From NCBI GenBank assembly GCA_905203995.1, contig CAJKXZ010000003.1:62001-126000 (forward strand): a DNA stretch of 64,000 nt. Reading direction: 5' to 3'. Origin of the DNA: an uncultured Methanomassiliicoccus sp. (GTDB taxonomy: Archaea; Thermoplasmatota; Thermoplasmata; Methanomassiliicoccales; Methanomassiliicoccaceae). The number at the start of each line of letters is the position of its first letter. The stretch's first letter is position 1. Both the position numbers and the translations under genes were made by a program. The notes under the pieces were generated by a model. It had not been told where the DNA came from. It saw nothing but the letters and a program-made list of their open reading frames with translations, and made no database searches. Shown piece after piece: positions 51,335 through 60,170 of this stretch.

Positions 51335-51846
51335 GCAGCGAAGTCATGTGTGTACCTCGTATTGAAAAAGTCGTTGTCAACATCGGCGTCGGTGAAGCCG
51401 GAGAACGTTTAAACAAAGCACAGAAAGTTCTCCAGATGGTTACCGAACAGGAACCGGTGATTACAACCGCCAAAGTCACCAACCGTGACTTGGGTGTTAG
51501 GCATGGAATGCCAATCGGATGTAAAGTTACTCTCAGAGGAGAAGCTGCTTCACAATTCCTTACCAAAGCCCTGGCTATCAGGGAAGGAAAAGTAGCCGTC
51601 TACTCTTTCGACAAAGAGGGCAACATGTCCTTTGGTATCACCGATTACACCGATTTTGAGGGTATGAAATACGATCCTGAAATCGGAATATTTGGAATGG
51701 ACATCAGCGTGGTCTTCATGAAACCAGGCTACCGCGTGTCCAAGCGGCATATTATGCCCAAGAAAGTCCCAGCACAGCACCGTGTTACCAGGGACGAGGC
51801 CATCAATTTCATGAAAACCCAATACAACGTTGAGGTGGTCGAGTGA
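51331..51846 (+). CDS. rpl5: Ribosomal protein uL5
   Basis: 171 aa. RIEKVVVNIGVGEAGERLNK, KVTNRDLGVRHGMPIGCKVT and GIFGMDISVVFMKPGYRV are diagnostic. Binds 5S rRNA and contacts the P-site tRNA. Overlaps rps14 by 4 nt. Confidence 0.96.
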   Translation: MSSEVMCVPRIEKVVVNIGVGEAGERLNKAQKVLQMVTEQEPVITTAKVTNRDLGVRHGMPIGCKVTLRGEAASQFLTKALAIREGKVAVYSFDKEGNMSFGITDYTDFEGMKYDPEIGIFGMDISVVFMKPGYRVSKRHIMPKKVPAQHRVTRDEAINFMKTQYNVEVVE

Positions 51847-51989
51847 AGACAAAGAAAGAGTTCGGACGAAAGAAGGGCTGCCAGCGTTGCGGAAGGAAGC
51901 GCGGAATCGTGCGCCGCTATGGCATGCATGTCTGTCGGCAATGCTTCCGTGAGATTGCACCAGAAATCGGATTTAAAAAATATAGCTGA
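51843..51989 (+). CDS. rps14: Ribosomal protein uS14, zinc-binding type
   Basis: 48 aa, short. GTG start at 51843 sharing four bases with the rpl5 stop (GTGA). The zinc site is CQRCGRKRGIVRR ... HVCRQC (two CxxC pairs), and the end is EIAPEIGFKKYS. Position between L5 and S8 confirms it. Easily missed because of its length. Confidence 0.95.
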   Translation: MKTKKEFGRKKGCQRCGRKRGIVRRYGMHVCRQCFREIAPEIGFKKYS

Positions 51990-51999
51990 GGTGATGTAA

Positions 52000-52389
52000 A
52001 TGCAAAGCGATCCACTTAACGACGCAATGTCGACCATCAAAAACGCAGCCTCAGTTGGTAAGAGTGAATGTACTATCCGCCCCTCTTCCAAATTAATCGG
52101 AAGAGTCCTCAAAGTTATGCAGGAATACGGATACATTAACCAGTTTGAGTTCGTCGAAGACGGCAAAGCTGGCGTATTCAAAATCAGCTTGGATGGTAAA
52201 ATCAACGACTGCGGTGTAATTAAGCCCAGGCACTCAGTGCAAAAGAATGACTTAGAACGCTTCGAGTCCAGGTATCTACCGGCTCAGGACTTTGGTGTCC
52301 TCATCCTCACTACTACCGCTGGTGTAGTGAGCCATGCAAAGGCCAAAGAAATGGGTGTCGGCGGTAAACTCCTGGCCTATGTATACTGA
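52000..52389 (+). CDS. rps8: Ribosomal protein uS8
   Basis: 129 aa. DPLNDAMSTIKNAASVGKSE at the start and SRYLPAQDFGVLILTTTAGV near the end are conserved. Binds the central domain of 16S rRNA. GAGGTGATGTAA precedes the ATG. Confidence 0.96.
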   Translation: MQSDPLNDAMSTIKNAASVGKSECTIRPSSKLIGRVLKVMQEYGYINQFEFVEDGKAGVFKISLDGKINDCGVIKPRHSVQKNDLERFESRYLPAQDFGVLILTTTAGVVSHAKAKEMGVGGKLLAYVY

Positions 52390-52398
52390 GGGAAAGAA

Positions 52399-52953
52399 AT
52401 GACACTTAGTGGTATTATTGAACAAATAGTCGAATTACCCAGTGGCGTCAGCGCTTCCGTCAGTGAGGCAGCGGTCGTAACTATTACCGGACCCAAGGGC
52501 AAACTGGAAAGAGATTTCTTCAATCCCAAGACCAAAGTCACCCTTAACGGTAACAACCTCATCGTCAGCTGCAAATTCCCGAAAGTAAAGGACAAGGCCA
52601 TGGTCGGTACCTTTGCTTCCCACCTGCGCAACATGATCGAAGGTGTGACTGAAGGATTTGAGTACGAGATGAAGATCGTCTACTCTCACTTCCCAATGAA
52701 GACTTCCATCAAGGGAGACACATTTATCATTGAGAATTTCATTGGAGAGCGTTCCCCACGTACTGCTAAAATCTATCCTGATGTCAAAGTCCAGGTCAAA
52801 GGCGCAGATGTGACGATTAGCGGCATCAACCTTGAAGCCGTCAGTCAGACAGCTGCTAACATTGAACGGGCAACCCACATCTGGGGCTACGACCCAAGAG
52901 TGTTCCAGGATGGAATTTACATTACTTCCAAAGGAAAGAAGGTGAGCCAATGA
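52399..52953 (+). CDS. rpl6: Ribosomal protein uL6
   Basis: 184 aa. Two repeated domains; TITGPKGKLERDFFNP and ENFIGERSPRTAKIYPDVKV are archaeal signatures. Sits near the GTPase centre. Overlaps the rpl32e start by 4 nt. Confidence 0.95.
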   Translation: MTLSGIIEQIVELPSGVSASVSEAAVVTITGPKGKLERDFFNPKTKVTLNGNNLIVSCKFPKVKDKAMVGTFASHLRNMIEGVTEGFEYEMKIVYSHFPMKTSIKGDTFIIENFIGERSPRTAKIYPDVKVQVKGADVTISGINLEAVSQTAANIERATHIWGYDPRVFQDGIYITSKGKKVSQ

Positions 52954-53432
52954 GTAAGAAAGATAAGGAACAGCAGGCTGTTGAAGCCGAAGTTGTTGAG
53001 TCCCAGGTTGTTGAAACCGGCGACTATGTCGTCAAGAAAAAGCCGGAACTCGACGGCCGCACCAAAGAATTGCTCGACCTTCGTTACTCTATGAATCACC
53101 AGCGCATTAATTTCTACCGTCAGGAATGGTTCCGTTTCTCCCGCTTAGGCAAGAAATGGAGACGCCCTAAGGGTATGCACAGCAAGATGCGCTGTCACAT
53201 TAAGTATCGGCCTAACGTCGTCAGTATCGGATACCGCGGTCCCCGCGATGTTCGTGGACTCCACCCCTCGGGCTTCAAAGAAGTCTTAATCTGGAAACCC
53301 GAAGACCTCGACGCTATCAACCCCGCGGTTGAAGCAGTCAGAATCGGTGGCAGCGTTGGTGCCAAGAAGAGAATGGCTATTCAAGCAAAAGCAGACACAC
53401 TCGGCATCCGAGTATTAAACAGGACGGTGTAA
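52950..53432 (+). CDS. rpl32e: Ribosomal protein eL32
   Basis: 160 aa. An acidic N-terminal extension of ~40 residues (EQQAVEAEVVESQVVE) precedes the core NFYRQEWFRFSRLGKKWRRP and YRGPRDVRGLHPSGFKEVL. Archaeal/eukaryotic-specific; the extension is longer than in many archaea. Confidence 0.94.
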   Translation: MSKKDKEQQAVEAEVVESQVVETGDYVVKKKPELDGRTKELLDLRYSMNHQRINFYRQEWFRFSRLGKKWRRPKGMHSKMRCHIKYRPNVVSIGYRGPRDVRGLHPSGFKEVLIWKPEDLDAINPAVEAVRIGGSVGAKKRMAIQAKADTLGIRVLNRTV

Positions 53433-53434
53433 AC

Positions 53435-53893
53435 ATGGATCTTAAAAACCAAAAACGCATGGCCGCCGAGATTCTGGGATGCGGAGTCAACCGTGTCTGG
53501 ATAGACCCTAACAAAATCGAGGAACTATCCGATGCAATCACCCGTGCAGATATCAGGACAGCAATTGAGTCCGGCACGATCAAAGCCCTCCCTGTCAGGG
53601 GTAACTCCCGCGGTCGTATCCGCCACAACCTTGCTCAGCGCAAGAAAGGCAGACAGCGTGGACCCGGAAGCAGAAAGGGAAAGTCTGGTGCCAGATCTCC
53701 CAAAAAGAGACGCTGGATTCAGACCATTCGTCCGATCAGAGCTGAACTGAGAGAATTAAGAGACACAGGAAAAATTTCCAAACAGACCTACCGTTTGTTC
53801 TATCGGAAAGCAAAAGGAGGCCAGTTTAAGAGCCGTAACCACCTGTTGTCACACATGAAAGCCTCTGGATATTTACAAGAGGAGGAACAGTAA
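53435..53893 (+). CDS. rpl19e: Ribosomal protein eL19
   Basis: 152 aa. Starts DLKNQKRMAAEILGCGVNRV with WIDPNKIEELSDAITRADIR; the basic linker RKKGRQRGPGSRKGKSGAR and long C-terminal helix are typical. Bridges the two subunits. Confidence 0.96.
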   Translation: MDLKNQKRMAAEILGCGVNRVWIDPNKIEELSDAITRADIRTAIESGTIKALPVRGNSRGRIRHNLAQRKKGRQRGPGSRKGKSGARSPKKRRWIQTIRPIRAELRELRDTGKISKQTYRLFYRKAKGGQFKSRNHLLSHMKASGYLQEEEQ

Positions 53894-54394
53894 ATGGCAA
53901 CCGGTCCAAGATACAGAGTAGCTTTCCGCAGAAGAAGGGAAGGCAAAACTGATTACAGACAGAGACAGCGTCTGCTCCGTTCACGCTTGCCGCGTGCCGC
54001 AGTACGCATGTCTGCTAAGAACACTTACATTCAATTCATCGCTTACGACGAAACAGGAGACAGAGTTCTCGCTGCCGCCAACTCCAGAGAGCTTACCAAG
54101 CTCGGCTGGACAGCATCTACTGGAAACTTGCCAGCTGCTTACTTAACCGGTTACTTAGCCGGCCTCAGGGCAGTCAAAGATGGTGTTGAGGAAGCAGTAT
54201 TGGATATCGGTCTCAAAACGCCGGTAAAGGGCGGCAACTTATTCGCTGCTCTGAAAGGGATGCTCGATGCAGGTGTCGACATACCTCATGGTGAGGAAGT
54301 AATTCCCGCCGAGGACAGACTTGCAGGTAAGCACATCAGTGACGATCTCGAAGCGATGATCGAGGAAGTCAAGAGCCGTATGGAGGCTGATTAA
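53894..54394 (+). CDS. rpl18: Ribosomal protein uL18
   Basis: 166 aa. GPRYRVAFRRRREGKTDYRQ is the archaeal N-terminus; TGYLAGLRAVKDGVEEAVLD and LDIGLKTPVKGGNLFAALKG are core. Binds 5S rRNA with L5. Its ATG directly follows the rpl19e stop. Confidence 0.96.
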   Translation: MATGPRYRVAFRRRREGKTDYRQRQRLLRSRLPRAAVRMSAKNTYIQFIAYDETGDRVLAAANSRELTKLGWTASTGNLPAAYLTGYLAGLRAVKDGVEEAVLDIGLKTPVKGGNLFAALKGMLDAGVDIPHGEEVIPAEDRLAGKHISDDLEAMIEEVKSRMEAD

Positions 54395-54395
54395 G

Positions 54396-55085
54396 ATGGC
54401 GGAATGGACTCCAAAAACAAGATTAGGAAAAATGGTCTTCAGCGGTGAAGTCACCACCATGAGCCAAGCTCTTGCTACCAAACTCCCTCTGCGAGAACCC
54501 GAGATCGTAGATGCCCTACTTCCGGATCTTAAAGATGAAGTTCTTGACCTCAACATGGTACAGAGAATGACCGACTCTGGTCGCAGAGTAAAATTCGCTG
54601 TAACTTGTGTCGTCGGCAATGGCGATGGCTTTGTTGGTATCGGCCGTGCTAAGGGAAAAGAGGTCGGACCAACGATCCGTAAGGCTATCGATAATGCGAA
54701 ATTGAACATAATTGAAATTAAGAGGGGCTGCGGTTCATGGGAATGCGGCTGCGGTTCAGCACACTCTCTGCCCTTTACCATCTCTGGTAAATCAGGTTCC
54801 GTTGAAGTTACCTTCAAACCTGCTCCCCGGGGAATTGGTTTAGCCGTCGGTGATGTCGCTAAGAGTATCCTCCACCTTGCTGGTGTAAAAGACTCCTGGG
54901 GTTTTGCCCGTGGACACACAAAAACCACGGTCAACTATGCCTTAGCTGTCTTTGATGCTCTCAAGAGAACCTCAGAGATCCGTGTCTCCGAAGCTCAGGA
55001 AAAAGCGCTCAAGATCATCAGCGGACCCGCGCAGATCCACCAGGACGTTATCACTCCCGAAGACGTTCAACAGAGAGGAGCGTGA
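54396..55085 (+). CDS. rps5: Ribosomal protein uS5
   Basis: 229 aa. VCVVGNG-type double-stranded-RNA fold: VVGNGDGFVGIGRAKGKEVG and APRGIGLAVGDVAKSILHLA. The insert CGSWECGCG is the archaeal Cys-bearing loop. It guards decoding fidelity. Overlaps the rpl30 region. Confidence 0.96.
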   Translation: MAEWTPKTRLGKMVFSGEVTTMSQALATKLPLREPEIVDALLPDLKDEVLDLNMVQRMTDSGRRVKFAVTCVVGNGDGFVGIGRAKGKEVGPTIRKAIDNAKLNIIEIKRGCGSWECGCGSAHSLPFTISGKSGSVEVTFKPAPRGIGLAVGDVAKSILHLAGVKDSWGFARGHTKTTVNYALAVFDALKRTSEIRVSEAQEKALKIISGPAQIHQDVITPEDVQQRGA

Positions 55086-55090
55086 TTAAC

Positions 55091-55555
55091 ATGGCATTTG
55101 CAGTAATCAGGGTTCGTGGACACAAAAAGATCAACAAAGACATTGAAGACACCATGAGTATGCTCCGTCTTACTCGGGTCAATCACTGTGTCGTCATTCC
55201 AGAAAACGCGGTCATGAAAGGAATGCTCCAAAAGAGCAAAGACTTCATTACCTGGGGAGAAGTTTCCGAAGAAACTCTCACCAAGATGATTCAGATCCGC
55301 GGCAAATTGATGGGTGACAAACCAATTGACGATGAATACGTGTCACAAAATTCAGACTTCTCTTCCATTGAGGAGTTTGCCAAGAGTGTAGTGAACGATG
55401 AGGTCAAATATGCCTCACTCAAGGACGTTAAGCCGATCTTTAGGTTGCATCCTCCCCGCCAGGGATATGAAGCCATTAAGAAAGACATCAAAACCCATGG
55501 TTCCTTAGGCTACCGTGGTAACGCGATCAACGCCCTTATCGAAAAGATGCTGTGA
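55091..55555 (+). CDS. rpl30: Ribosomal protein uL30
   Basis: 154 aa, the longer archaeal form. AVIRVRGHKKINKDIEDTMS opens it; FRLHPPRQGYEAIKKDIKTH is the C-terminal archaeal block. ATG 55091 with GAGAGGAGCG upstream is preferred to GTG 55082. Confidence 0.95.
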   Translation: MAFAVIRVRGHKKINKDIEDTMSMLRLTRVNHCVVIPENAVMKGMLQKSKDFITWGEVSEETLTKMIQIRGKLMGDKPIDDEYVSQNSDFSSIEEFAKSVVNDEVKYASLKDVKPIFRLHPPRQGYEAIKKDIKTHGSLGYRGNAINALIEKML

Positions 55556-55565
55556 GGTGAAAAAG

Positions 55566-55994
55566 ATGCCAAGCAGAACAAATAAATTCAGAGGCAGAAG
55601 GACACACGGCCGCGGTAAAAAAAGTGGAAGAGGCGCAGGTAAAATGGGTGGACACGGTAATGCCGGTCTGCTCAAGCACAAATTCATGTGGGTGCTCAAA
55701 AACGATCCTCAACACTTTGGTCGCCATGGTTTCAAACGCCCTCAGAAAATGGTCTCTGCCAAAATCGCCCTTAACCTGGGTGACATGGAAGAGAAACTCG
55801 AGGACTACATGAAACAGGGCTTTGCCGTGGAAGAAAACGGAAAAGTCAAGATCAACCTCACCAGTATGGGTGTTGACAAACTCTTGGGCTTTGGAAAAAT
55901 CTCAAAATCATATGATGTCATCGTTGCCGAAACCTCGGCTCTTGCAAGAGAGAAAATCGAGGCTGCCGGCGGCAGTATCATAGAAGAACTCTAA
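55566..55994 (+). CDS. rpl15: Ribosomal protein uL15
   Basis: 142 aa. The Gly/Arg-rich start RRTHGRGKKSGRGAGKMGGH and FGRHGF-type segment are conserved. The frame opens upstream in rpl30, but ATG 55566 follows GAGGTGAAAAAG. Last ribosomal protein gene before secY. Confidence 0.95.
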   Translation: MPSRTNKFRGRRTHGRGKKSGRGAGKMGGHGNAGLLKHKFMWVLKNDPQHFGRHGFKRPQKMVSAKIALNLGDMEEKLEDYMKQGFAVEENGKVKINLTSMGVDKLLGFGKISKSYDVIVAETSALAREKIEAAGGSIIEEL

Positions 55995-56010
55995 ACCATC
56001 CAGTGATACT

Positions 56011-57588
56011 ATGGCCTATGAACAGAAGAGTGTACTGTATAAGTTGAAGCCGATCTCAGATAGGCTCCCAGCTATCAAACGTCCGGAGGGGCACGTCCAC
56101 TTCCGGACCAAGATGATGTGGGTCGTTCTGATGCTCGTCCTCTACTTCATAATGACTAACATATACCTGTATGGGTTGGATCAGCAGAATATCCTCGATA
56201 TTTTTGGTCCATACCGAACTATCCTTGCTGGTGCCCAAGGATCGCTAATGCACCTTGGTATTGGTCCGATAGTTACTGCATCAATCATTATGCAGCTGTT
56301 CGTAGGTGCAAAAATCATCAAATTAGATCTGACTGATGATCAAGATAAATCCGTTTACCAGAGCACCCAGAAGCTCCTGGTTATCGTGATGATCATCATT
56401 GAATCTGTACCGCAAGTGTTTGGCTACCTCGTTCCTTCTTCATCATTAGTATCTAGCTTAGATGGTGTGGTAGGTTCCAGTGGTCTCATCAGCGGCAGTG
56501 CACTAGCAGCGTTCATCATCGTCTTGCAGTTGTGTATAGGTTCGTATCTAGTATTCCTCATGGATGAGGTGATATCTAAGTGGGGAATAGGTAGCGGTAT
56601 TTCGCTGTTCATCGCCGCGGGAGTGGCTGAAGCCATTTTCACGGGTACGTTAAATTGGAACGCGGTTGACAGCGGTGATATGAGCTTAAGTAATCCACCC
56701 GCCGGAACGATTCCGAAGACGTTCTATTACATCTTCAACATGTCGTCGGCACAAATGGCAGGTGGTGGTTACGAATCCATCTTGCTACAGCCGCCCAATC
56801 CGATGATTGCTTTGATTGGAACGATTATCATCTTCCTCTTCGTAGCATACATCGAATCGTCGAGAATTGAACTGCCGTTAGCACATGGTTCCGCTCGTGG
56901 TGCTAGAGGTAGATACCCAATCAAATTACTCTACGCTTCCAACATTCCGGTCATCTTAATGTCCGCTCTGTTAGCTAACTTCAGCATCATTTCCCTGCTG
57001 TTGTATACCAACCCGACGCTGGAAGGAATTCCGCTGATTGGTCACAACGACTGGATTGGAATGTATCCTGATGGGACAACGACGGCCGAAGGTGGTTTAG
57101 CGTGGTATCTGTCGACACCAAACGGTCTCTCGGGTTGGCTGTTGCCAATCTTAGATCCGGTACAATATGGCAGCTATGCGTTTGGACATACCCCGTTGCA
57201 GATCATTGCTAAAGTCGTCATCTTCTTTAGCGTGATGGTCCTTGGTTCCATCCTCTTCGCTAAGTTCTGGATTATGACCACTAACATGGGTCCAGAATCA
57301 GTTGCCCGGCAGATAGAATCATCAGGTATGCAGATCCCTGGTTTCAGACGCGATCCCCGCGTTCTGAAGCGGGTGCTAGAAAGGTACATTCCGGTCGTGA
57401 CTGTGCTATCTGGTGCCATTGTGGGAGCACTTGCAGCTGGCGCCGACCTGATCGGTACGGTAGGTAATGCCTCTGGTACCGGTGTGTTGCTGGCAGTGGG
57501 TATCTTGATCCACTTCTATGAAGCAATGGGTCGTGAACAGATGATGGAAATGCATCCTATGCTAAGAGGATTCTTTGGGGGTGAGTAA
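56011..57588 (+). CDS. secY: Protein translocase subunit SecY
   Basis: 525 aa with ten membrane helices. GPIVTASIIMQLFVGAKII is the helix 2 block, KWGIGSGISLFIAAGVAEAI lies in the helix 5 area, and SSGMQIPGFRRDPRVLKRVL is the cytosolic loop before helix 9. Forms the protein-conducting channel. 16 bp after rpl15. Confidence 0.95.
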   Translation: MAYEQKSVLYKLKPISDRLPAIKRPEGHVHFRTKMMWVVLMLVLYFIMTNIYLYGLDQQNILDIFGPYRTILAGAQGSLMHLGIGPIVTASIIMQLFVGAKIIKLDLTDDQDKSVYQSTQKLLVIVMIIIESVPQVFGYLVPSSSLVSSLDGVVGSSGLISGSALAAFIIVLQLCIGSYLVFLMDEVISKWGIGSGISLFIAAGVAEAIFTGTLNWNAVDSGDMSLSNPPAGTIPKTFYYIFNMSSAQMAGGGYESILLQPPNPMIALIGTIIIFLFVAYIESSRIELPLAHGSARGARGRYPIKLLYASNIPVILMSALLANFSIISLLLYTNPTLEGIPLIGHNDWIGMYPDGTTTAEGGLAWYLSTPNGLSGWLLPILDPVQYGSYAFGHTPLQIIAKVVIFFSVMVLGSILFAKFWIMTTNMGPESVARQIESSGMQIPGFRRDPRVLKRVLERYIPVVTVLSGAIVGALAAGADLIGTVGNASGTGVLLAVGILIHFYEAMGREQMMEMHPMLRGFFGGE

Positions 57589-57656
57589 TCATTCCCGCTA
57601 ATCCTCCCCAAATCCCTTCCTATGCCCCACCGCCCAATGCGAAGAAATCAAACAAC

Positions 57657-58292
57657 ATGATCATCACTCTGCTGATTTTCGTGTTTGCGATGGTCATCTT
57701 GTTTGACCCGACAATTCGTAATGGGTTAGGTGAAATCGTTGGTTATGCTCTAGATCCTACTCTGGGTGCACTGGGACAGAATGATCCCGTTCCTGCTTTG
57801 TTTTTAACCGGTATGTTAATGATTGCTCTGAGTACAATCATCAGGCACTTTACTACCGACTACGTTAAACAAGCCGAAACACAGAAAATCACCAATGCCT
57901 TTAACAAAGAACTGCGGGCTGCCTATCAGGAAAACAACAAGTACAAAATCAAGAAAATGACTGAAATGCAGCAGGAAATGATGCAGAAGTCGATGGATAT
58001 GTCGACCAGCCAGATGAAAATCATGCCGATCACCATGATCATCATCATTCCGTTCTTTGCCTGGATTGGTTTCTTCTGTACTGGTTTATCCGATACCGCT
58101 CAGTTAATCAGCGTACCTTGGGCAGAAATAAACCTTAACGGTAAAATTGGACCATTCTTCAACTGGATGCTGCTCTATTCAGCTATCAGCATACCCTTTG
58201 GTCAGCTCCTGTCTCGTCTGCTGAGATTCATCATGTTTAGAAAGAGACTCAGAGAGATTGAGGCTGCTGAAGCTGAGGCGGCAACACAATGA
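57657..58292 (+). CDS. DUF106 / archaeal YidC-like membrane protein
   Basis: 211 aa from the first ATG. Helix 1 starts at once (IITLLIFVFAMVILF), followed by a second helix, a charged coiled segment (KMTEMQQEMMQKSMDMS) and two further helices: the archaeal Ylp1/DUF106 plan, an Oxa1/YidC relative that inserts membrane proteins. Its place after secY is conserved. The frame continues upstream without a stop for 24 codons to about 57585, reading a proline-rich NPPQIPSYAPPPNAKKSNN, with a strong GGGGGTGAG ribosome site before ATC/ATT codons at 57588-57593 and none before ATG 57657. The real start may be non-AUG. Confidence 0.85.
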   Translation: MIITLLIFVFAMVILFDPTIRNGLGEIVGYALDPTLGALGQNDPVPALFLTGMLMIALSTIIRHFTTDYVKQAETQKITNAFNKELRAAYQENNKYKIKKMTEMQQEMMQKSMDMSTSQMKIMPITMIIIIPFFAWIGFFCTGLSDTAQLISVPWAEINLNGKIGPFFNWMLLYSAISIPFGQLLSRLLRFIMFRKRLREIEAAEAEAATQ

Positions 58293-58813
58293 GAATAACC
58301 ATCAGCGGACCGCCCGGTTCCGGAAAAACCACGGTCTGCAACCTTCTGGGGGAGCGGCTTCAATATGAAGTCGTCATCTCCGGAAATATTTTTAGACAAT
58401 TAGCTAAAGAGCGCAACATGTCTCTTGCAGATTTTGGTGCGCTTTGTGAACTTGATGCACAGGTCGATAAAGAGTTAGATGCGAAGATGGTGGCCATTGC
58501 GCAAAGCAAAGACAACATCATCCTCGAAGGAAGATTGACGGCCTACATGCTTTCGTTACACAAAATTCCCGCTTTCAAGATATATCTGCATGCTGCGGAA
58601 GAGGTGCGGGCAGCACGGGTAGTTAACCGTGAAGGCGGCACTGTTGAACAACGCCAAGCAGAGATTATCGAACGGGAGCAGTGTGAAGCTCTAAGGTATA
58701 AAAATTACTATGATATCGATATCAAAGATACATCTGTCTATGATCTCGTTATCGATTCTTCTGCTTTAAATCCTGAAGAAATTGTAGAAAAAATCATTTC
58801 GGAGATGTCGTAA
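58289..58813 (+). CDS. cmk: Cytidylate kinase, archaeal type
   Basis: 174 aa. P-loop ITISGPPGSGKTTVCNLLGE at residues 3-22; SGNIFRQLAKERNMSL and EGRLTAYML bind CMP. Phosphorylates CMP/dCMP. Overlaps the preceding gene by 4 nt and abuts cbf5, the usual euryarchaeal neighbours. Confidence 0.93.
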   Translation: MRITISGPPGSGKTTVCNLLGERLQYEVVISGNIFRQLAKERNMSLADFGALCELDAQVDKELDAKMVAIAQSKDNIILEGRLTAYMLSLHKIPAFKIYLHAAEEVRAARVVNREGGTVEQRQAEIIEREQCEALRYKNYYDIDIKDTSVYDLVIDSSALNPEEIVEKIISEMS

Positions 58814-59767
58814 ATGACTCTGCTTATCCGTGACAAAAGCCCTCTTCCCTTAAATGCCGGGAAAAAACCTGCTGAACGTACGATGGAAGAACTTTTGGAG
58901 GCTGGGGTTATCAACATGGATAAGCCGCAGGGTCCGACATCACATCAGGCAACCGCCTGGGTGCGGGAAATTCTTGGCACGGAAAAGATCGGTCACGGAG
59001 GAACCCTGGATCCTAAAGTTTCGGGTGTTTTACCGATTGCTACTGGCCGTGCCGTCCGCGCTGTTAATCTTACTCTGAAAGCAGAAAAAGAATACGTTTG
59101 CGTAATGAGACTTCACCGTGATGCCGAAGAAAAGGAAATCAGAGAAGTCATTAACACCTTCGTAGGCCGCATTTATCAGGTACCGCCGGTAAGATCAGCG
59201 GTAAAAAGACAACTGCGGATTAGAACGATTCATTATATCAATGTTTTAGAAATTGATGCTCGTAATGTTTTGTTCCGGGTCGGCTGCGATGCTGGTACCT
59301 ACATCCGGACACTTTGTGTTGATATCGGTGATGCTTTAGGCGTCGGCGCAACGATGGAAGATCTGCGGCGGAGTAAATCCGGTTCAATGCTGGAAAATGA
59401 TTCAGTAACCTTACAAGACATCAAAGATGCCTATGTGATGTGGAAAGAAGAAAATGATGATACATGGCTGCGCAGCATGGTTAAACCTTTTGAAGTTCTC
59501 TTCGACCCGCTGCCTAAAGTCATCATTAAGGATAGTGCCGTGGATGCCGTCTGCCACGGTGCTGATTTAGCTGCTGTCGGTGTAGCTCAGTTAGACGACT
59601 CCATTCAAAAAGAAACAACCGTTGCTATCTTCACCCTCAAAGGGGAAGCCGTCGGTGTGGGAACTGCAAAGATGGCTGCGGAAGAGATGATGAAGGCCAA
59701 AGAAGGTATTGCTGTCAAGACCGACCGCGTTTACATGCCGACTAACGTTTATCCCAAATCTTGGTAA
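58814..59767 (+). CDS. cbf5: rRNA/tRNA pseudouridine synthase Cbf5
   Basis: 317 aa. TruB-type catalytic Asp in HGGTLDPKVSGVLPIATG; then YQVPPVRSAVKRQLRIR and YIRTLCVDIGDALGVGA. The C-terminal PUA domain begins near residue 230. It is the catalytic subunit of H/ACA RNPs and also acts on tRNA Psi55. ATG directly after the cmk stop; a hairpin terminator follows. Confidence 0.94.
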   Translation: MTLLIRDKSPLPLNAGKKPAERTMEELLEAGVINMDKPQGPTSHQATAWVREILGTEKIGHGGTLDPKVSGVLPIATGRAVRAVNLTLKAEKEYVCVMRLHRDAEEKEIREVINTFVGRIYQVPPVRSAVKRQLRIRTIHYINVLEIDARNVLFRVGCDAGTYIRTLCVDIGDALGVGATMEDLRRSKSGSMLENDSVTLQDIKDAYVMWKEENDDTWLRSMVKPFEVLFDPLPKVIIKDSAVDAVCHGADLAAVGVAQLDDSIQKETTVAIFTLKGEAVGVGTAKMAAEEMMKAKEGIAVKTDRVYMPTNVYPKSW

Positions 59768-59796
59768 CTAATCAAAATTGATTAGGTACTTATTTT
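59768..59796 (+). terminator. Terminator after cbf5
   Basis: CTAATCAAAATTGATTAG (59768-59785), seven to eight pairs with a tiny loop, starting at the stop codon, followed by GTACTTATTTT. End of the ribosomal superoperon. Confidence 0.6.
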
Positions 59797-60170
59797 CACA
59801 TAATTTATATCTGCTGAGCTATTTGTATCTAATAAATTTGATATTAAGTACTACCCAGTAATTATTATTTTTAGCTCATTTTGCTTGTTACTTATTGTAT
59901 TATCCAAAACATATTATCTTTTTATTTTTATCCTTACTTATGTTATTTACACGGGTGGTTAAACCATCCATTAAATTGCTGGCAACGTTTTTATATTTAC
60001 AAAAACATGTCTGTTTTCGACTTAAAACTATTATAGGGTGTTAAGAAAATAAATAATGACAATTAATATTCCTATGAATATTTTTAAGTCAGTCTGATAT
60101 GTCAGAAATTTTTTCAGACAGTTCCCAGTGCACAGGGGAATTGTAAAAATCATTTAGGGGGAAAAATCTA
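59786..60170. other. AT-rich spacer before the methyltransferase cluster
   Basis: No reading frame. Possible TATA elements occur near 60030-60080 (e.g. ctattatagg, aaataaataatg). An inverted repeat GTCTGA...TCAGAC (about 60093-60120, with CTGATATGTCAG inside) lies 50-80 bp before the corrinoid gene and may be an operator. Confidence 0.4.
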
